Made by a program: the position numbers and the translations under genes. Below the pieces are notes generated by a model, which saw only the letters and a program-made list of their open reading frames with translations, was not told the DNA's origin and searched no databases. From NCBI GenBank assembly GCA_002633005.1, contig NMRA01000009.1:961661-1025660 (forward strand): a DNA stretch of 64,000 nt. The letters are read 5' to 3'. The stretch comes from Phoronis australis. Taxonomy: Eukaryota; Phoronida; Phoronidae. Below, one piece after another: positions 1-12,200 of this stretch; the first letter of the stretch is position 1; each line of letters starts with the position of its first letter.

Positions 1-116
1 CAGTGCATTTGTGGACGCATTTCAACGCTCCGTATTGCTCTTGTTTTGTGTTTTTATGCTGTCAGGATTTTGTAATCTATTTCCTCTTGCCTGCCTTGTT
101 GTCCTCCGTTTCACAG

Positions 117-365
117 GCTGGGTGTGTTATGCTGAGAAGACTCATGGCTCATATATTCTACCCCACATAAGCACCACAAAATCACCCCAACAAATCATGG
201 GTTCTCTAGTCAAGGACTACATTGCAAGGCATCATGGGAAAACTCCTGATCAAGTCTACCATGTGACCGTCATGCCTTGTTTTGATAAAAAGTTGGAAGC
301 ATCACGACAAGATTTTTACAATGATCTTCACAGAACACGAGACGTGGATTGTGTCATCACCTCTG
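117..365 (+). CDS. CIAO3: CIAO3 exon (STTKSPQQ / MPCFDKK block)
   Basis: Acceptor tttcacag just before 117; donor G|GTACGC after 365; exits in phase 1. Codes the segment from GWVCYAEK to DVDCVIT, including the conserved [13 protein letters not shown] stretch that carries a catalytic-domain Cys. Confidence 0.93.
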
Positions 366-3300
366 GTACGCTGTATAATAATAATAGTAATAGTAATAGT
401 GATTATTTAAATATTGTCTTTCATTTTGTAATTCTGTTAGTTTGTCTTACTGTCTGTATGTAAAGCAGTGTGAACTGATGGGGTTACCCTCATTGTAAGT
501 ATTACATTAATAAACAATAAATAATAAATAAATAGTAATAGTAATAATAATGTGACAACACTGCCTAGCTTATACTTCAAACAGTAATTGTTGTAATTTT
601 ACTATTTTTTCTTATGTTCAACTTTTTATTCAGCATTTAGTTTAAGTTAATTTTCATCAATTTCAAATTTAAAATACATTGGTTCCTTTTAAACTAATGC
701 AACATTTTTAAGCAAATTTTAATTTTGTTAAAGATATTTAATTGATTCACCTCCTTCCATGTTAATTCTGTTACAGCTGAAGTGGACTTGATGTTGGTAA
801 AAGAGCAAGTGTCTCTGGTAGATGTCTCTAGTTGTCATTTGGACACAGTGTGAGCAATAAGTGATTTTGGAATGATGGGTCGGAATATTTCAAAATTATT
901 TTTAAAGACCCATGCATCCCAAATTGGGTCAAGCAGAAATCGTAGTAAACTTCAAACTGGAATAAATCAGGATAGTTGCCGCGAATATTCCAGTTGTGTT
1001 ATATCTGCAATAGGGAACGCTGACTTGCCATATATAAAACAAAACCAAGGATTTCGCCCTAAAACTTGGAGCAAAACATTGGTTTGCACAGATGGCGCTG
1101 CATGGGGTTATATGACTTGGACACTCTTTCACAGTGCTACGAAAGGTAGCACTGTGGAATGTTGTTTTAACATGGCTTCTTGTTGGTTAAAGTAATGAAA
1201 CTGACATAACATTCAGTCATTCCCATTGGTTGAAATCTGGGAAACCCCTTTCAGTTTTCTTTTATGTAGTATGGTGACCAACTTTGACTTGATTAGTTGC
1301 AAGTTATTAAAACGGGTGCAGTGATTGAAGTAAACAAAATCAAGGGAATCTCGATCCATTGCTTAAGCCCAAGTACAGTGCATAAGGGCGTGTGCAAATT
1401 GTAGCGATGTGATCCTAAAACTTAAGCCCAAGATGTGCATTGATGCCTACACACGGAATTCCGTGCATCTTTCATCATGTTTCCATTGGGCCATTTTTCA
1501 GTATTGGTGGTGCTGTGTCCGAGGTTACTGACTTGGACCATTAGTGCTTGAGCTGAAAGATGGCGCTGGTGCATGGGGTTAACTTGGACTTTTAGTGCTT
1601 GAGCTGAAACCAAGTAACTCTCAAATCATGTTTTCTCTAGTTTTTGAATACTCACAACTTTCAAACAATTAAATTTCCAAAATATTGTAGTTTTGGACAG
1701 TTTTATTGACACTGTTTAAAACTATTCCTGTGTTGACCACTCTTTCACATCCAAACACCGATTTATTTTAGCCGTCCTTGTTACATGAACAAATTGTGTC
1801 ATACTTGTAGACCTCCCTCATCCAGTTTAGTGAATCATGAAGGTGGTGGTTCAGGTGGTTATCTAGAACACATCATGAAACACGCTGCTAAACACTTGTA
1901 TGGGATAGAGGTGCAACACTTGCAGTATAAAACTTTAAGGTGAGGCAATGTGTGTGATGAAATACATAAACTAAAGCTTGATCATAATTCTGTTTGTTTG
2001 AGGACGTTGCATACCTCTGTTTGTTTGAGGACGTTGCCTTATCAGTGTATGTTGACTGAAAGCCTTTCTACAGAAACGAACAGTGTTACTGTAAAAGTAA
2101 TCCCTATTTATTGTGGCAGACTTTCTCATTATTTAGTAATTTGGCAATAGTTCGCATATTAAGCCTTGTGTCCCTTTTGACTGTATTCCTTCCCCAGTAC
2201 TACATTTTCTGCAAGACTTACGTCCCTTTTGACTGCATTCCCTCCCCAGTGCTACATTGTCTACTAGCTTTGTGTCCCTTTTGACTGCATTCCCTCCCCA
2301 GTAATACACTGTCCACAAGCCTAATGTCCCTTTTGGCTGCATTACCTCCCCTCTGCTACACTATCCATAAACGTCTACTATCAGTTGTTGTACTCCAGCA
2401 TTATCGCACACTATTCCACGCATTTGTACACTTCTCTGCAAGTCTCAGCTGGAATGGAATTTGTAGCTCTTAATTAGTCAATAATAATGACAATAACAAT
2501 AGTTATAATAATGATAATAACAATAATGATAGTAATAATTATAATGATAGTAGTAATGATAATAATAATAATAATCAGAATGGTAATAATAATACACTCA
2601 CTAAATACATTTTGAGTAATACTGTTCAACCGCATATAATCTTAAATTTTTCTGCAAACAACCTTTACATCATATTTAGATGTCAACCATTAATAGTTTG
2701 GGAAGCTTTGTGGCAGAGGTTGTGGATTGGTAACTGTGGCGTCTTCACCGTGGTTATTGACCTGATTTTTGCACTGCATTACGTTAACAGGAACCAAGAT
2801 TTAAGAGAGGTGTGTCTAGAAGTAGATGGTGAGGTGAAGCTAAGATTTGCCCAGGCATACGGCTTCAGAAACATCCAGAATATTGTTCAGAAGGTGAAGA
2901 GGGGTAAAAGTGTCTACCAGTTTGTGGAGCTGATGGCCTGCCCTTCAGGTATGGTGTAGATTGTGCTCAATAGATGTCACCTGTTGTGTTTGATGGCCTG
3001 CCCTTCATGTACTTGCACTTGTCTCTATCAACATTTCACACATTTACATAACCACATGATTCAAAAAGGCATTCCAAAAGACATCCAAGAGCCATGGAAT
3101 TTGATCAGATACACTGAAAATCACTACATTATCACCATTAATCTTCCATAACAGCACTACACTCCTTAAAATGATATAATTATACACAGTTTCTATTGAA
3201 GTAGCAAATGTTTGAACTTTCGACTATAAACTTAGTCTCAACTTGACCCTTATTCAAAAGAGGAGACAAGATTTTTGCAATAAACTTTGTTGTTCCACAA

Positions 3301-4343
3301 GGCTGTGCTCAGTGCATAACATGACACGCTGCAACAAGCCAAGTCATAGAGCCCAGTCTCTAGCAATAGTTTTCAGTTGTTTCAAAGTCCTGACATCATA
3401 ACGTAGTTTGACTGAGGAATAATTTGATACTGGTAAGTGATCTAAATCAATAGTTGTTTTTGTGAAGCAAAGGTGGGTTTATATCTGCTTTAATAGCAAG
3501 TTTAATTTTGCAAAAACTGATTATTTTATGTTCACTGTAAGCTTCGTAGGACCACAGGTGCGAGAACAAAACCATAGATTTTGTGCTTATCCACCCACCA
3601 GTAAGATTTTAGCCAACGGAATACATGACGTTGCCTTCGTGCACTGGGTGTAAGAGTTTTGTAAGCTTCGTTTGGTCTTAAGTTGTCTACACAGAACATG
3701 TTAAGGTCAGAATACATTTACTGGGCACATATTCATGGGTGTAGTGTTGCAGTGTAAACTTGCCAACACCACTTACCCGACTACCTGAACAACATGGCTG
3801 CCACTCATAACATAGTTCATACTCAGTTCACCTATTGCTTACAAGGTTCCAGACTCACAAAGTATGGTTAACACACTGACCACTCAACACAGTACATGCA
3901 TATGGAGTCTGTGTGCCACGTTTGGCATTCAGTGAACCGTATGTGTGAGTGCATGTTTGTAAACTCCGAAGTTTTATCAGGTCATGAACTGTGTTTTTAA
4001 GTCGGTGTTCGTGAATGTAGCAACAATGTTGTTCAGTTCATGAAATAATTCTGTCTTGTCCAATAATATTTACCTCTTAATTCATTCCTCACTGATTTCA
4101 GGTTGCTTAAATGGAGGCGGTCAAATCAGGCCACAGGGAGAGGAAACAACAAAAGAGCTGCTCATGCAACTGGACAATTTATATACCTCATTATCCAATG
4201 AAAAGCCCAGTGAGAACTCTGAAGTAGAAAGACTGTATTCCGATTGGTTAGGTGGTGCTGACAGTGAAAAGGCACAGCAGATGCTTCACACAAAGTATCA
4301 TGAAGTTGAAAAGATGAACACGGCATTGAATATCAAATGGTGA
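117..4343 (+). CDS. CIAO3: CIAO3 (NARFL/IOP1/Nar1), C-terminal five exons; 5' part outside window
   Basis: Exons 117-365, 777-849, 1811-1939, 2791-2948 and 4102-4343 (TGA) join in frame with GT..AG introns and give about 283 C-terminal residues. CIAO3 is the cytosolic [FeFe]-hydrogenase-like Fe-S protein that works with CIAO1, CIAO2B and MMS19 to deliver [4Fe-4S] clusters to cytosolic and nuclear apoproteins. Family hallmarks seen: [33 protein letters not shown] with its cluster-ligand Cys, [21 protein letters not shown], and [15 protein letters not shown] split by the last intron (Cys pair of the H-cluster-like site). The protein ends in a Trp (NIKW), like the C-terminal aromatic targeting tail of CIA proteins. 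The N-terminal ferredoxin-like Cys cluster lies upstream of the window. The second exon's end was set at 849 (GTGAGC donor) because it restores phase with 1811. Very secure. Confidence 0.95.
777..849 (+). CDS. CIAO3: CIAO3 exon ([13 protein letters not shown])
   Basis: Short exon after acceptor gttacag. It encodes [16 protein letters not shown], matching the family's variable linker. A weaker donor at 848 is possible, but GTGAGC at 850 gives the correct phase for the next exon. Confidence 0.8.
1811..1939 (+). CDS. CIAO3: CIAO3 exon ([10 protein letters not shown])
   Basis: Acceptor cttgtag, donor AG|GTGAGG. Encodes [20 protein letters not shown], the glycine-rich family signature, then [15 protein letters not shown]. 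Confidence 0.9.
2160..2370 (+). repeat. Intronic minisatellite, about 59-bp unit, ~3.5 copies
   Basis: Head-to-tail copies share tgtcccttttgactgcattc followed by cctccccagt and a variable 15-20 bases. It lies in the CIAO3 intron before the 2791 exon. No coding meaning seen. Confidence 0.85.
2480..2600. repeat. AAT/GAT-rich microsatellite
   Basis: Imperfect run of aataat, aacaat and aatgat triplets in a CIAO3 intron. A similar but shorter (AAT/AGT)n tract lies at about 378-405 and 525-550. Confidence 0.85.
2791..2948 (+). CDS. CIAO3: CIAO3 exon (AYGFRNIQN / MACPSG)
   Basis: Acceptor gttaacag, donor TCAG|GTATGG. Encodes [27 protein letters not shown] and VELMACPSG; the last Cys is an expected cluster ligand. 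The last 17 bases of this exon are repeated in the intron at 2991-3007. Confidence 0.95.
4102..4343 (+). CDS. CIAO3: CIAO3 terminal exon
   Basis: Acceptor gatttcag. Begins [11 protein letters not shown], completing the [11 protein letters not shown] signature across the splice, and ends NTALNIKW followed by TGA. A possible AATAAA lies at 4908-4913. Confidence 0.95.
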
Positions 4344-5925
4344 CACAGTGTACATGTCTGGTTGACTCAAACAAAACGCATATTAAAATGATGTTCGTTA
4401 GTTATTGTAACAATGATACAGCATTTTCATTCAATCATGACGGAAGTTTGTCTTGCTAAAACCTTTTTGAGTATGTGATGTAGTAAATCTTTTCTAAAAT
4501 CTCGGTCTCTTTTCATAAACCTCTAAACTAAGGCACTTATAAATAGGCTGCAACACCTGAAGATGGCTGAATTGACGGACCATAACGTCAGTGCCAATGT
4601 AAATAGCCCGTTAATGTACATAGACCAAGAAATTATGCAACAGCAGAATCACTTGAGCACAGCAGATTTAAACAGATTATTTATTTATTTGTTATTGCAT
4701 ATTTCCTAGAAAAGCAAAACGTCTTTAAACAAAGAAAATTCAAACCCAATTCGCATACTCTGCGTATCACAGCACCCACTGGCTATAACTATGTTCTCGA
4801 TTATTTCTGTCACTTTCCCATATTTTCTTACCCCAGTCTTTGCCACCTAGCACTTTAAAACCTAATTTTTAAGATATTTTTAACTTTGGTCAGATTTCTT
4901 GAAGAGAAATAAATGCTCAAAATCTGTAACATTTGAAAATCTATATGTAGTGTTGAGCTTTAGAAGTACATAGGATACGGAAAAATCCGTAACAGCTGGC
5001 AAACCGGCAAGAGTACACAGAAAAAACATTAAGGCCTACAACGTAGGATAGGCGAGTTGTATATGGTCAAAAAAGAACCACATGATATCTCTAGTCATAA
5101 TGAGTTTGTTCTCGTGATATGCTGATGTACTACGAGAAAATTAGTACACTTGTCTAGCATATTACAGTAAAAATCCTGTAAGCCAGATACAAGTGAACTC
5201 AGACATTCTATCTGAGTAAGGTGACCATCAACTTCTCTGAAGAGTAGAGTGTATGAACTAGAACAGCTGTGCCACTGAACCATGTCTGAGTAGAGCAAAA
5301 ATTAGCCTAATGCATGTGTGACTAATACAAGTTTTACTATAGTTAGAATCACATGTAGCATCCCAATTCAATGAAATACATCAAAAATGTTTCTGATTAA
5401 AGTAGAACTTGCATGCTAATTCCTCATCTCTGTGATTTCTCAGCCAAATTAGTTAGAAATACAACATACAGCAATGATGTGAATATGAAGTAGGTTGAAA
5501 ATTGCTTAATGTTTTTAAGAACAAGTTTTGTAGTGAAAATCATCTGCCACATATCACTGAACCGTATCCAGTAAGTATCGTGACGTGATGCTGGGGAATA
5601 ACTCAGCATGGTGCAGGCTATGTGAGCCCGCAAGGTGTCTCATTAGTGCAAAGGTCACCTATTTGCAGATTTTTTTGTTTTCACATTTACAAGTTGTACT
5701 GCACTTTGTTTAGCACAGATTATGTTAAAATAGCATTGTTGTTTAGTTCCTGCTATACACTGGCACAATTAGGAACATGCAAATACATCTTAAATCAAAT
5801 TTAACCTAGCTTACACACCAGTTTTGATATGAATAATTAGAAAGCATCCTTAAGAGGCACATACTGCTCAAAGCTGCCACTATTAGTGTGCCAGATCTTG
5901 TAATAGAAGTTGTGACGTCCACAAA
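4344..5925. other. Convergent intergenic spacer between CIAO3 and GRWD1
   Basis: About 1.6 kb holding the 3' UTRs of the two tail-to-tail genes. A candidate AATAAA for CIAO3 is at 4908-4913. Short open frames at 5095-5298 and 5424-5804 look random: no family motif, AT-rich composition. Nothing else recognised. Confidence 0.6.
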
Positions 5926-6237
5926 TCACACACTTATAGTCCTGAATATATTGAAGCCAGTGTGAGCTGTACTGATGATGACCCCAGGTAGCTGACCATG
6001 CCAGTGCAATTCCTTAATGTCCTTCTGTCCCTGGTGTATAAACAACAGTTGTGGGGATACATCCGGCTCCACCCCACTGGGACCCGCTGCCTCTGAGTCT
6101 CGTTCCACAGCCAGGTCCCACAAAGTTATCTGATCGTCTGAGCCTGAGGCTGCGTACACTGTGCTGTCTGTGGGATGCCACTCTACAGATGTGATAGGAG
6201 CTGTGTGATGCTTGAACACTGCCACAGGCTTTCCTTG
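5926..6237 (-). CDS. GRWD1: GRWD1 terminal exon (last WD repeats)
   Basis: Acceptor ctttacag, TGA at 5928-5926. Encodes GKPVAVFKHHTAPITSVEWH, SGSDDQITLWDLAVERD, an acidic/Pro insert, IHQGQKDIKELHWH and GFNIFRTISV, colinear with the vertebrate C-terminus. Confidence 0.96.
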   Translation of the reverse strand, partial: QGKPVAVFKHHTAPITSVEWHPTDSTVYAASGSDDQITLWDLAVERDSEAAGPSGVEPDVSPQLLFIHQGQKDIKELHWHGQLPGVIISTAHTGFNIFRTISV

Positions 6238-9200
6238 CTGTAAAGTTAAGGAAGAGATTGACTAGTGTAGCATGTACTAACACAGTGCAACAATACAATG
6301 CAATACACACAAGCCACATTACAACAAAGCTGATTAATAAGTAAACGTTGTTTTGCTTATAACGTTTCTTTTTAAAAGTGTCAAGTCAAGCACACTGAAT
6401 GTAAGCTGATTTAGTTACTACAGACTTTGATTATAACTAACATCTTAGAAAGGTCCTGGGTGGGTTCAAGGCAACATGGTTATACTCTACAACGTATTAC
6501 ATTGTCAAACAGTTTGTACAACCTCTTCTTTTCCATAAACTGAAATAATACACTGTAGAATGTAAAATTCTTGCCCAGAAGTTGGAGTTTAATTTGCACA
6601 GACATTTTTACAGACAAAGTGCCAGATGTACTTCTAGGGGTGTTTAAGTGTCAAAAATGGACACTAGGTGCTACAAGGGGGCACATTGGCAGTCAAATGG
6701 GTCTGAAACGCATCATAAAATATCAGCTCCATAGGAATACATCCACAAAATTTCTCAAAGATCCTAAAAGGTTAATGAAACATAACCGTAGACAGGGAAA
6801 AATGCCACTAGAGGGCACCAAAGCAGTGGAATCCATCCGAATATCAACGTCACTTGTGGCCTTATCATCAGAAACACAACTGCCAATCTTCACAATGATC
6901 CTCCAATTAGTTTGGCAGATAGGGAGGCAGACGCCAAAAATGTACTTAAACTGTTAAAAATCTCCACTAAGGGGCACACAATACCTAAAATCTGTCCAAA
7001 AAATGGAAAGGCATTGGTGTTACCTTAATAAAAACCTAGTACTTGCCAAATTTCACGAAAATCCATCCAAGAACTACGAAGATACAGAGGCAATCCTAAA
7101 AAAATAAAATTGCCACTAGGGGGCATAGCGGTAGTGGGACCCATAGCCATCACATAGACCGGGCGCAAGAGCTCCTGCTGCTGACAACTTGACGCCATAT
7201 TGGAGAGTGCTACTAGTCATGTGACACGGCTAATTGCCCTTTTCAAAGCGCGACATCTAACAAATAAAGAGGCCCAAGAATGATTTTTTCCAGAAACATA
7301 AAAAACATGTGAAGTAGCACTCACATGCGTTTTTAAGAGTCAATCAGTCGATAGGGAAAATATCAAACTAATGGAAGATCGCAACCAGCGAGTGAGATTC
7401 TCGAGTGGCCCAAGTGGCTGCAAGCTTGTCAATCCACTGCAAGCGTTTTATTTTTTCGTTTTTGCAAGAGAAACCAGTAAGATCGCGCAAATTTAACATT
7501 TAATTCGTGTTGCTCGATGCAAATACATTATATCCAGGAGACTTGCTGCTCACTTGGGACGTACTTTCGTGGTGCCCCAATAGGGGACTTCTCAGTCTGA
7601 AAAATGACCCCGGGTAACTTTCTAAAATTAAAATATGACCCGGGTCGCTTTTAATGGGGGTCTAAATTTAATGTGAACTACTGTGAAAACTGACCTCATT
7701 GGGGTCATGTAAATGAATGACACTGAAGTTTTTAAAGTTCATTATGGCATTCTCCCGTTTAGTAACTTCACTAGACATACAGCGGTTGTGAGCGTGTGAT
7801 AACATCTAGCTCCTTTGTTAATTGCCAAGCACAGTCTTTTGTCTGGTATAAAACATGTAGTTCAATTATCTACAAGACTTATTACCGATCACCTGTGAAC
7901 ACAGTCTAACCCAGTGCATTGCTACGTTTGGACAGAATAGCTAGATTGTCTTATCTTTGATTGTAGTTGGGCGATTTTGATGATTCAAAAACTATAAGCA
8001 TAATCAGAGTATTTGATGGAGAATTCAGAAATGTCATTGGTTCATGTTCAAACATTTTATAACTTATCGTATTTTTAACAGCACAGCCCACTTATCGGAG
8101 ATTAGACCAATTATTGAACAAAAGAGAGCTGACCCTCTCTCCCCTAATTGTCAGAATGGACTTCTGAATCGTTAGTGCACTAAGATATTGGCTGCAGCGC
8201 ATGTGCGGTGCACCATAAGGGTCTGGGGAAACTATAGCCTCCCCCCACTTTTTTCAGTACTCCGCTGTCCATGCACCGTCATCCGCCCAACTTGTTGTGC
8301 TATACAACCTAGACTCAACGGGACAAGGTTGTAATGTAAAAAGCAAAGAACACAGACTCAGTTCTTTCCTGTGCATTGCTCGGGATTTCCAACATACAAA
8401 TATTCTTCTCTCATGCACAGTATTCCTCTCTCACAGATCTGAAGTCCCCCAAACAAGCGCCAGGCACTTGTTGGCGTTTTGTAGTATCATCATACCGTGC
8501 AATTATGTGCTCACAAAGAGATCATCCTCTCTCCCACACATTATTTCTAACCGTTCCTATCCATCCCTGTCCTTAATCAGATATACGTACAGTGCATCCC
8601 TCAGCCGAAAAATTTAAAATAAATTATTTTTTCAAGCACGCTTGGCCTTCTCATGGTATCAAATTTGCCTTTGATAGTAAGAAAACTTGGCTGCGATTGG
8701 AAGATTCTTAACATGTGGCCAAGTATTTTGAATTGGTCTTCATGCAGTTCAGTAGTCAGACATCATATCCTGGCACAAGCAGTGCAAAAATGGTCAGCGT
8801 TTCCAATTTGGGCAACTGAATGAAGGACGACTCTAAGAAAAATAGTGATTGTTTTCGCTTCAGCCCAACTCCCCTACACCATATTCCTTGTCTGCACGCT
8901 GTTCAGTACTTTCACTTTCTAATTGCGGCATATATTGAAAACACAAAATTTCCCTTGCCGCGCGCCAACTCAGGTGACCCCCAGACCTAAAATCCGCGTA
9001 TCGAACATTGTTGAAAGATCGCCAATTGCGGGTAACGTGTCTGCATATCCTAACCCCATGTTGCGGGGGAACCGTTGAATAATGACGAGACATGTTTTCA
9101 CAGACGTGAGGTAATTTTTTTCATGGACTGAAAATTCTTCACATTAAATTTAGACCTTGTGAAAAAACTAACTGGGGTCATTTTTCACGAGGTCATTATT

Positions 9201-12200
9201 TAATGCTACACTGGCTCGGTTGGGTATTTTTCCACTCTGTTTCGAGTGGGGAATTCTGTATTTTGGCTATACTATAGCTCGGTTGCGCAATTCAGTCGTA
9301 CAGGTTTGATATTTTGGTTACTACGCTCTTTACTTTTTGCGCAAGTTGTGAGTCGCAAAACAAAGAGCTCGTATGCAAGCAGTGCAAATCTACAAAATTT
9401 CCAATATCAACTTCAACATAGGTACAGATTTTGCAGGGATTTGTTTGTTTTGATACAACAGAAAACATCTGATTTTGGAATACATATTAAGAAATGAGTT
9501 TTTAAGGCAGTATATATTTCAATAGAGAATAAATTATTCTTTTAGATGTACTGATTTGGATGGCTGGCGAGAAAGTTTGGGGATGTTATTTTTCAGTACG
9601 AGTAAAAATACATATGATTGTCGTTAATACCAAATATTTACTTAATTACAAACAGCATCATCATTGGATAACAGCATATGCTGGTCAATAACTATCTTTT
9701 TAACTGATCATATATGGCCTCAATCACCAGGACTGATTTGGAAACAACGCATAGTCGCTCCGCTTAAACTGTGTTGGCAGAACATAAAAACCTATTGGCT
9801 GCACCACTAAGCTCCATGGCTGAACCAAAAAACCCATGACTCAAGGGCAAGTCCAAAAAAAATTAACCCTTTGGCTGCAGGCATAACACTGCGAGCCCCC
9901 GGATTTTCTGGGCTCCCAGTGTTTTCTGCCATTTTTGTCCTGTGTAACACTGTCCAATATGGCGTCATGTATCAGAGTGGCGCGCGCCCGGTCTATGTAT
10001 TAAAATGCCTATGGTCGGACCGGTCTGAAAGTCGTCATCTTCATGTAAGGGTTTAGGAGATACGCCACATAACGGACGGCCAGTCAGAGATAACGGAAAT
10101 ATGCCCCACATAAAAATATGTGGGCGCATAATAAACGAATATGATATCATGCAGCTGACACAGTTACCAATAAGATCGGCACACCACCTTACTTACCGTG
10201 AAGAGCCTCAAATCCCACACCTTGATCATGCCATCGTCTCCCCCAGACAATAAGAATGGCTCATTGCGGTTCCAGCTAATCACATTTACATCGCGTTGAT
10301 GAGCCTCATTGGTAGTTAACTTGCAGGCTTTGGCTGGCGACTCCCGGATATCCCATATTCTGATGGATTTGTCAACTGAGCAGGATGCAAACACCTTAAT
10401 AAATGGAATAAGGTTATAAGAAGGCAATGTGATTGTGTGGTAGAGTGTGAGTCTCACCACCCATTTTTTTGCAATGGCATTTCTACACAATATTGAAACT
10501 GATTTCAAATCATGTAACAGAAACCAAAAACCTAAGAAAATTATGTTTTGCCAGGAGAATTTTTTGGGGAACTTGTGTGAAAAAACATAACACAACTCTA
10601 TTGCAATGTTGGGCCACTCCACGCCACACCAACTCACTGTAGCTTCGTTGGGTGACCATTGTATGTCTTCCACAGAAGCTGTGTGCGCACTGAATGGTAA
10701 CTGATTGACATGACAGTCCAAGCTCTCTTGCACATTCCACACATGAATATTCTTGTTGCAGTCTCCACTTGCCAGACGACCTGAAAAGTGGGCAAAATTT
10801 CATCAAATTGTGAAATAACACGAGTGGTTTAATTTAAGATGATACAGAATAATTATAATCATTACATATCCATACCTTTATCTGTTGACACAGTAGATAT
10901 GCTCAAAAACATCCGAACAATGCAGTTGCAAACAGTCACATTGGATGTTCTGCCAAGACACACTCAAAAGATGGCTCAAACAGAGTCTCACATATTTGTG
11001 CTGATTTACACTTGCTGAGGAAGTCATAATCAGTTAAAATAAAATATAAAAACAATTGTGAAACACTATCATTTTTATTGTCACTAAATACAGAGTAGAA
11101 AATTCTCGACACGGTTTTCAAGTACAGCTTAAGATGTTTAAACAAGGATCAGGGGTTAATAAGGATGGCTCAAGATTTCTAACTTTGGCGCATCATCATG
11201 TACGAATACAGCTGGGTATCTCACAGCCACCTGAATGAACACAATGCCCAGGTAAGCTGGTACTCCACTACACACAAGGATGCCATTTTTCGACAACAAA
11301 AAATCCATAGTGCTAAAACAATTAGCCCCTTGTCATCCACATGCCAATACAACTGACCACTACCACATAATATGCTACCACGGCTTTGTTCTGCTTATCA
11401 CTAAGTACATAACATTAACTAAGCCATTCTTAAAATGTTGTTTATTTCCCCTCACACCACCATAGGTCATTCAATAAAATACGTATTTCTTCTCTACTTC
11501 ATTCTCAGAGCACACTCATTTTTGTTGCAAAATCATTTGTTTTTTTTTTTCATTGGAAAAAATAATATGTTAGCCAAATTACAAATGAAACTAGAAAAAT
11601 TATTGTCACGGCGTGACAATAACGGACTCTGCGCGTGCGTATTACTGGAATTATTATGGGAAGTTACTGACAGCATCCCGTTCACCAATATGAAAAGGAA
11701 TTCTTTAAAATTATAGGAGAAATTACCTATTAATTTTTTGATGACCTTCCCAATAATTGACGTCTTCCGGTGCACTAGGAGCCTCGATGAGGGAGTAATT
11801 GTTAACTCGATTAAAAGTGTGGTTAATGCTAATAACCACAGATGTTTTACTTTAAGCACTTCAGAATACAAGATGAATGAAGTGGTCAAACTTTCAGAAG
11901 AAAAATGCACCTAATGACCCCATGGGTGCACCAAATGACCTGAAAATTTAGAATTCATACTCAATCGCACTAAGTAAACAGATACGTAACTCTGAAGTCT
12001 CTAGCTCAAAATTTTAGTTTGCACTCAATGACCTTTGACCTATTTTTTTCTAAATTTGTTAGGCCTATTACGAAGTAAAGTAAGGTATTTAATTGGCATG
12101 TTGACTTACACCAGCGTGCTGAAATTGAAAAGAATTCCTTGAAAAACGTAAAAGATATAACATTTTGAACGTTACATGACCTTTGCACTAATTGACCTTA

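Noticed and set aside
872-1195. 107-codon open frame in CIAO3 intron
   Set aside because: No motif; overlaps a locally repeated gatggcgct..gcatggggtta block that recurs near 1560; not spliced in frame.
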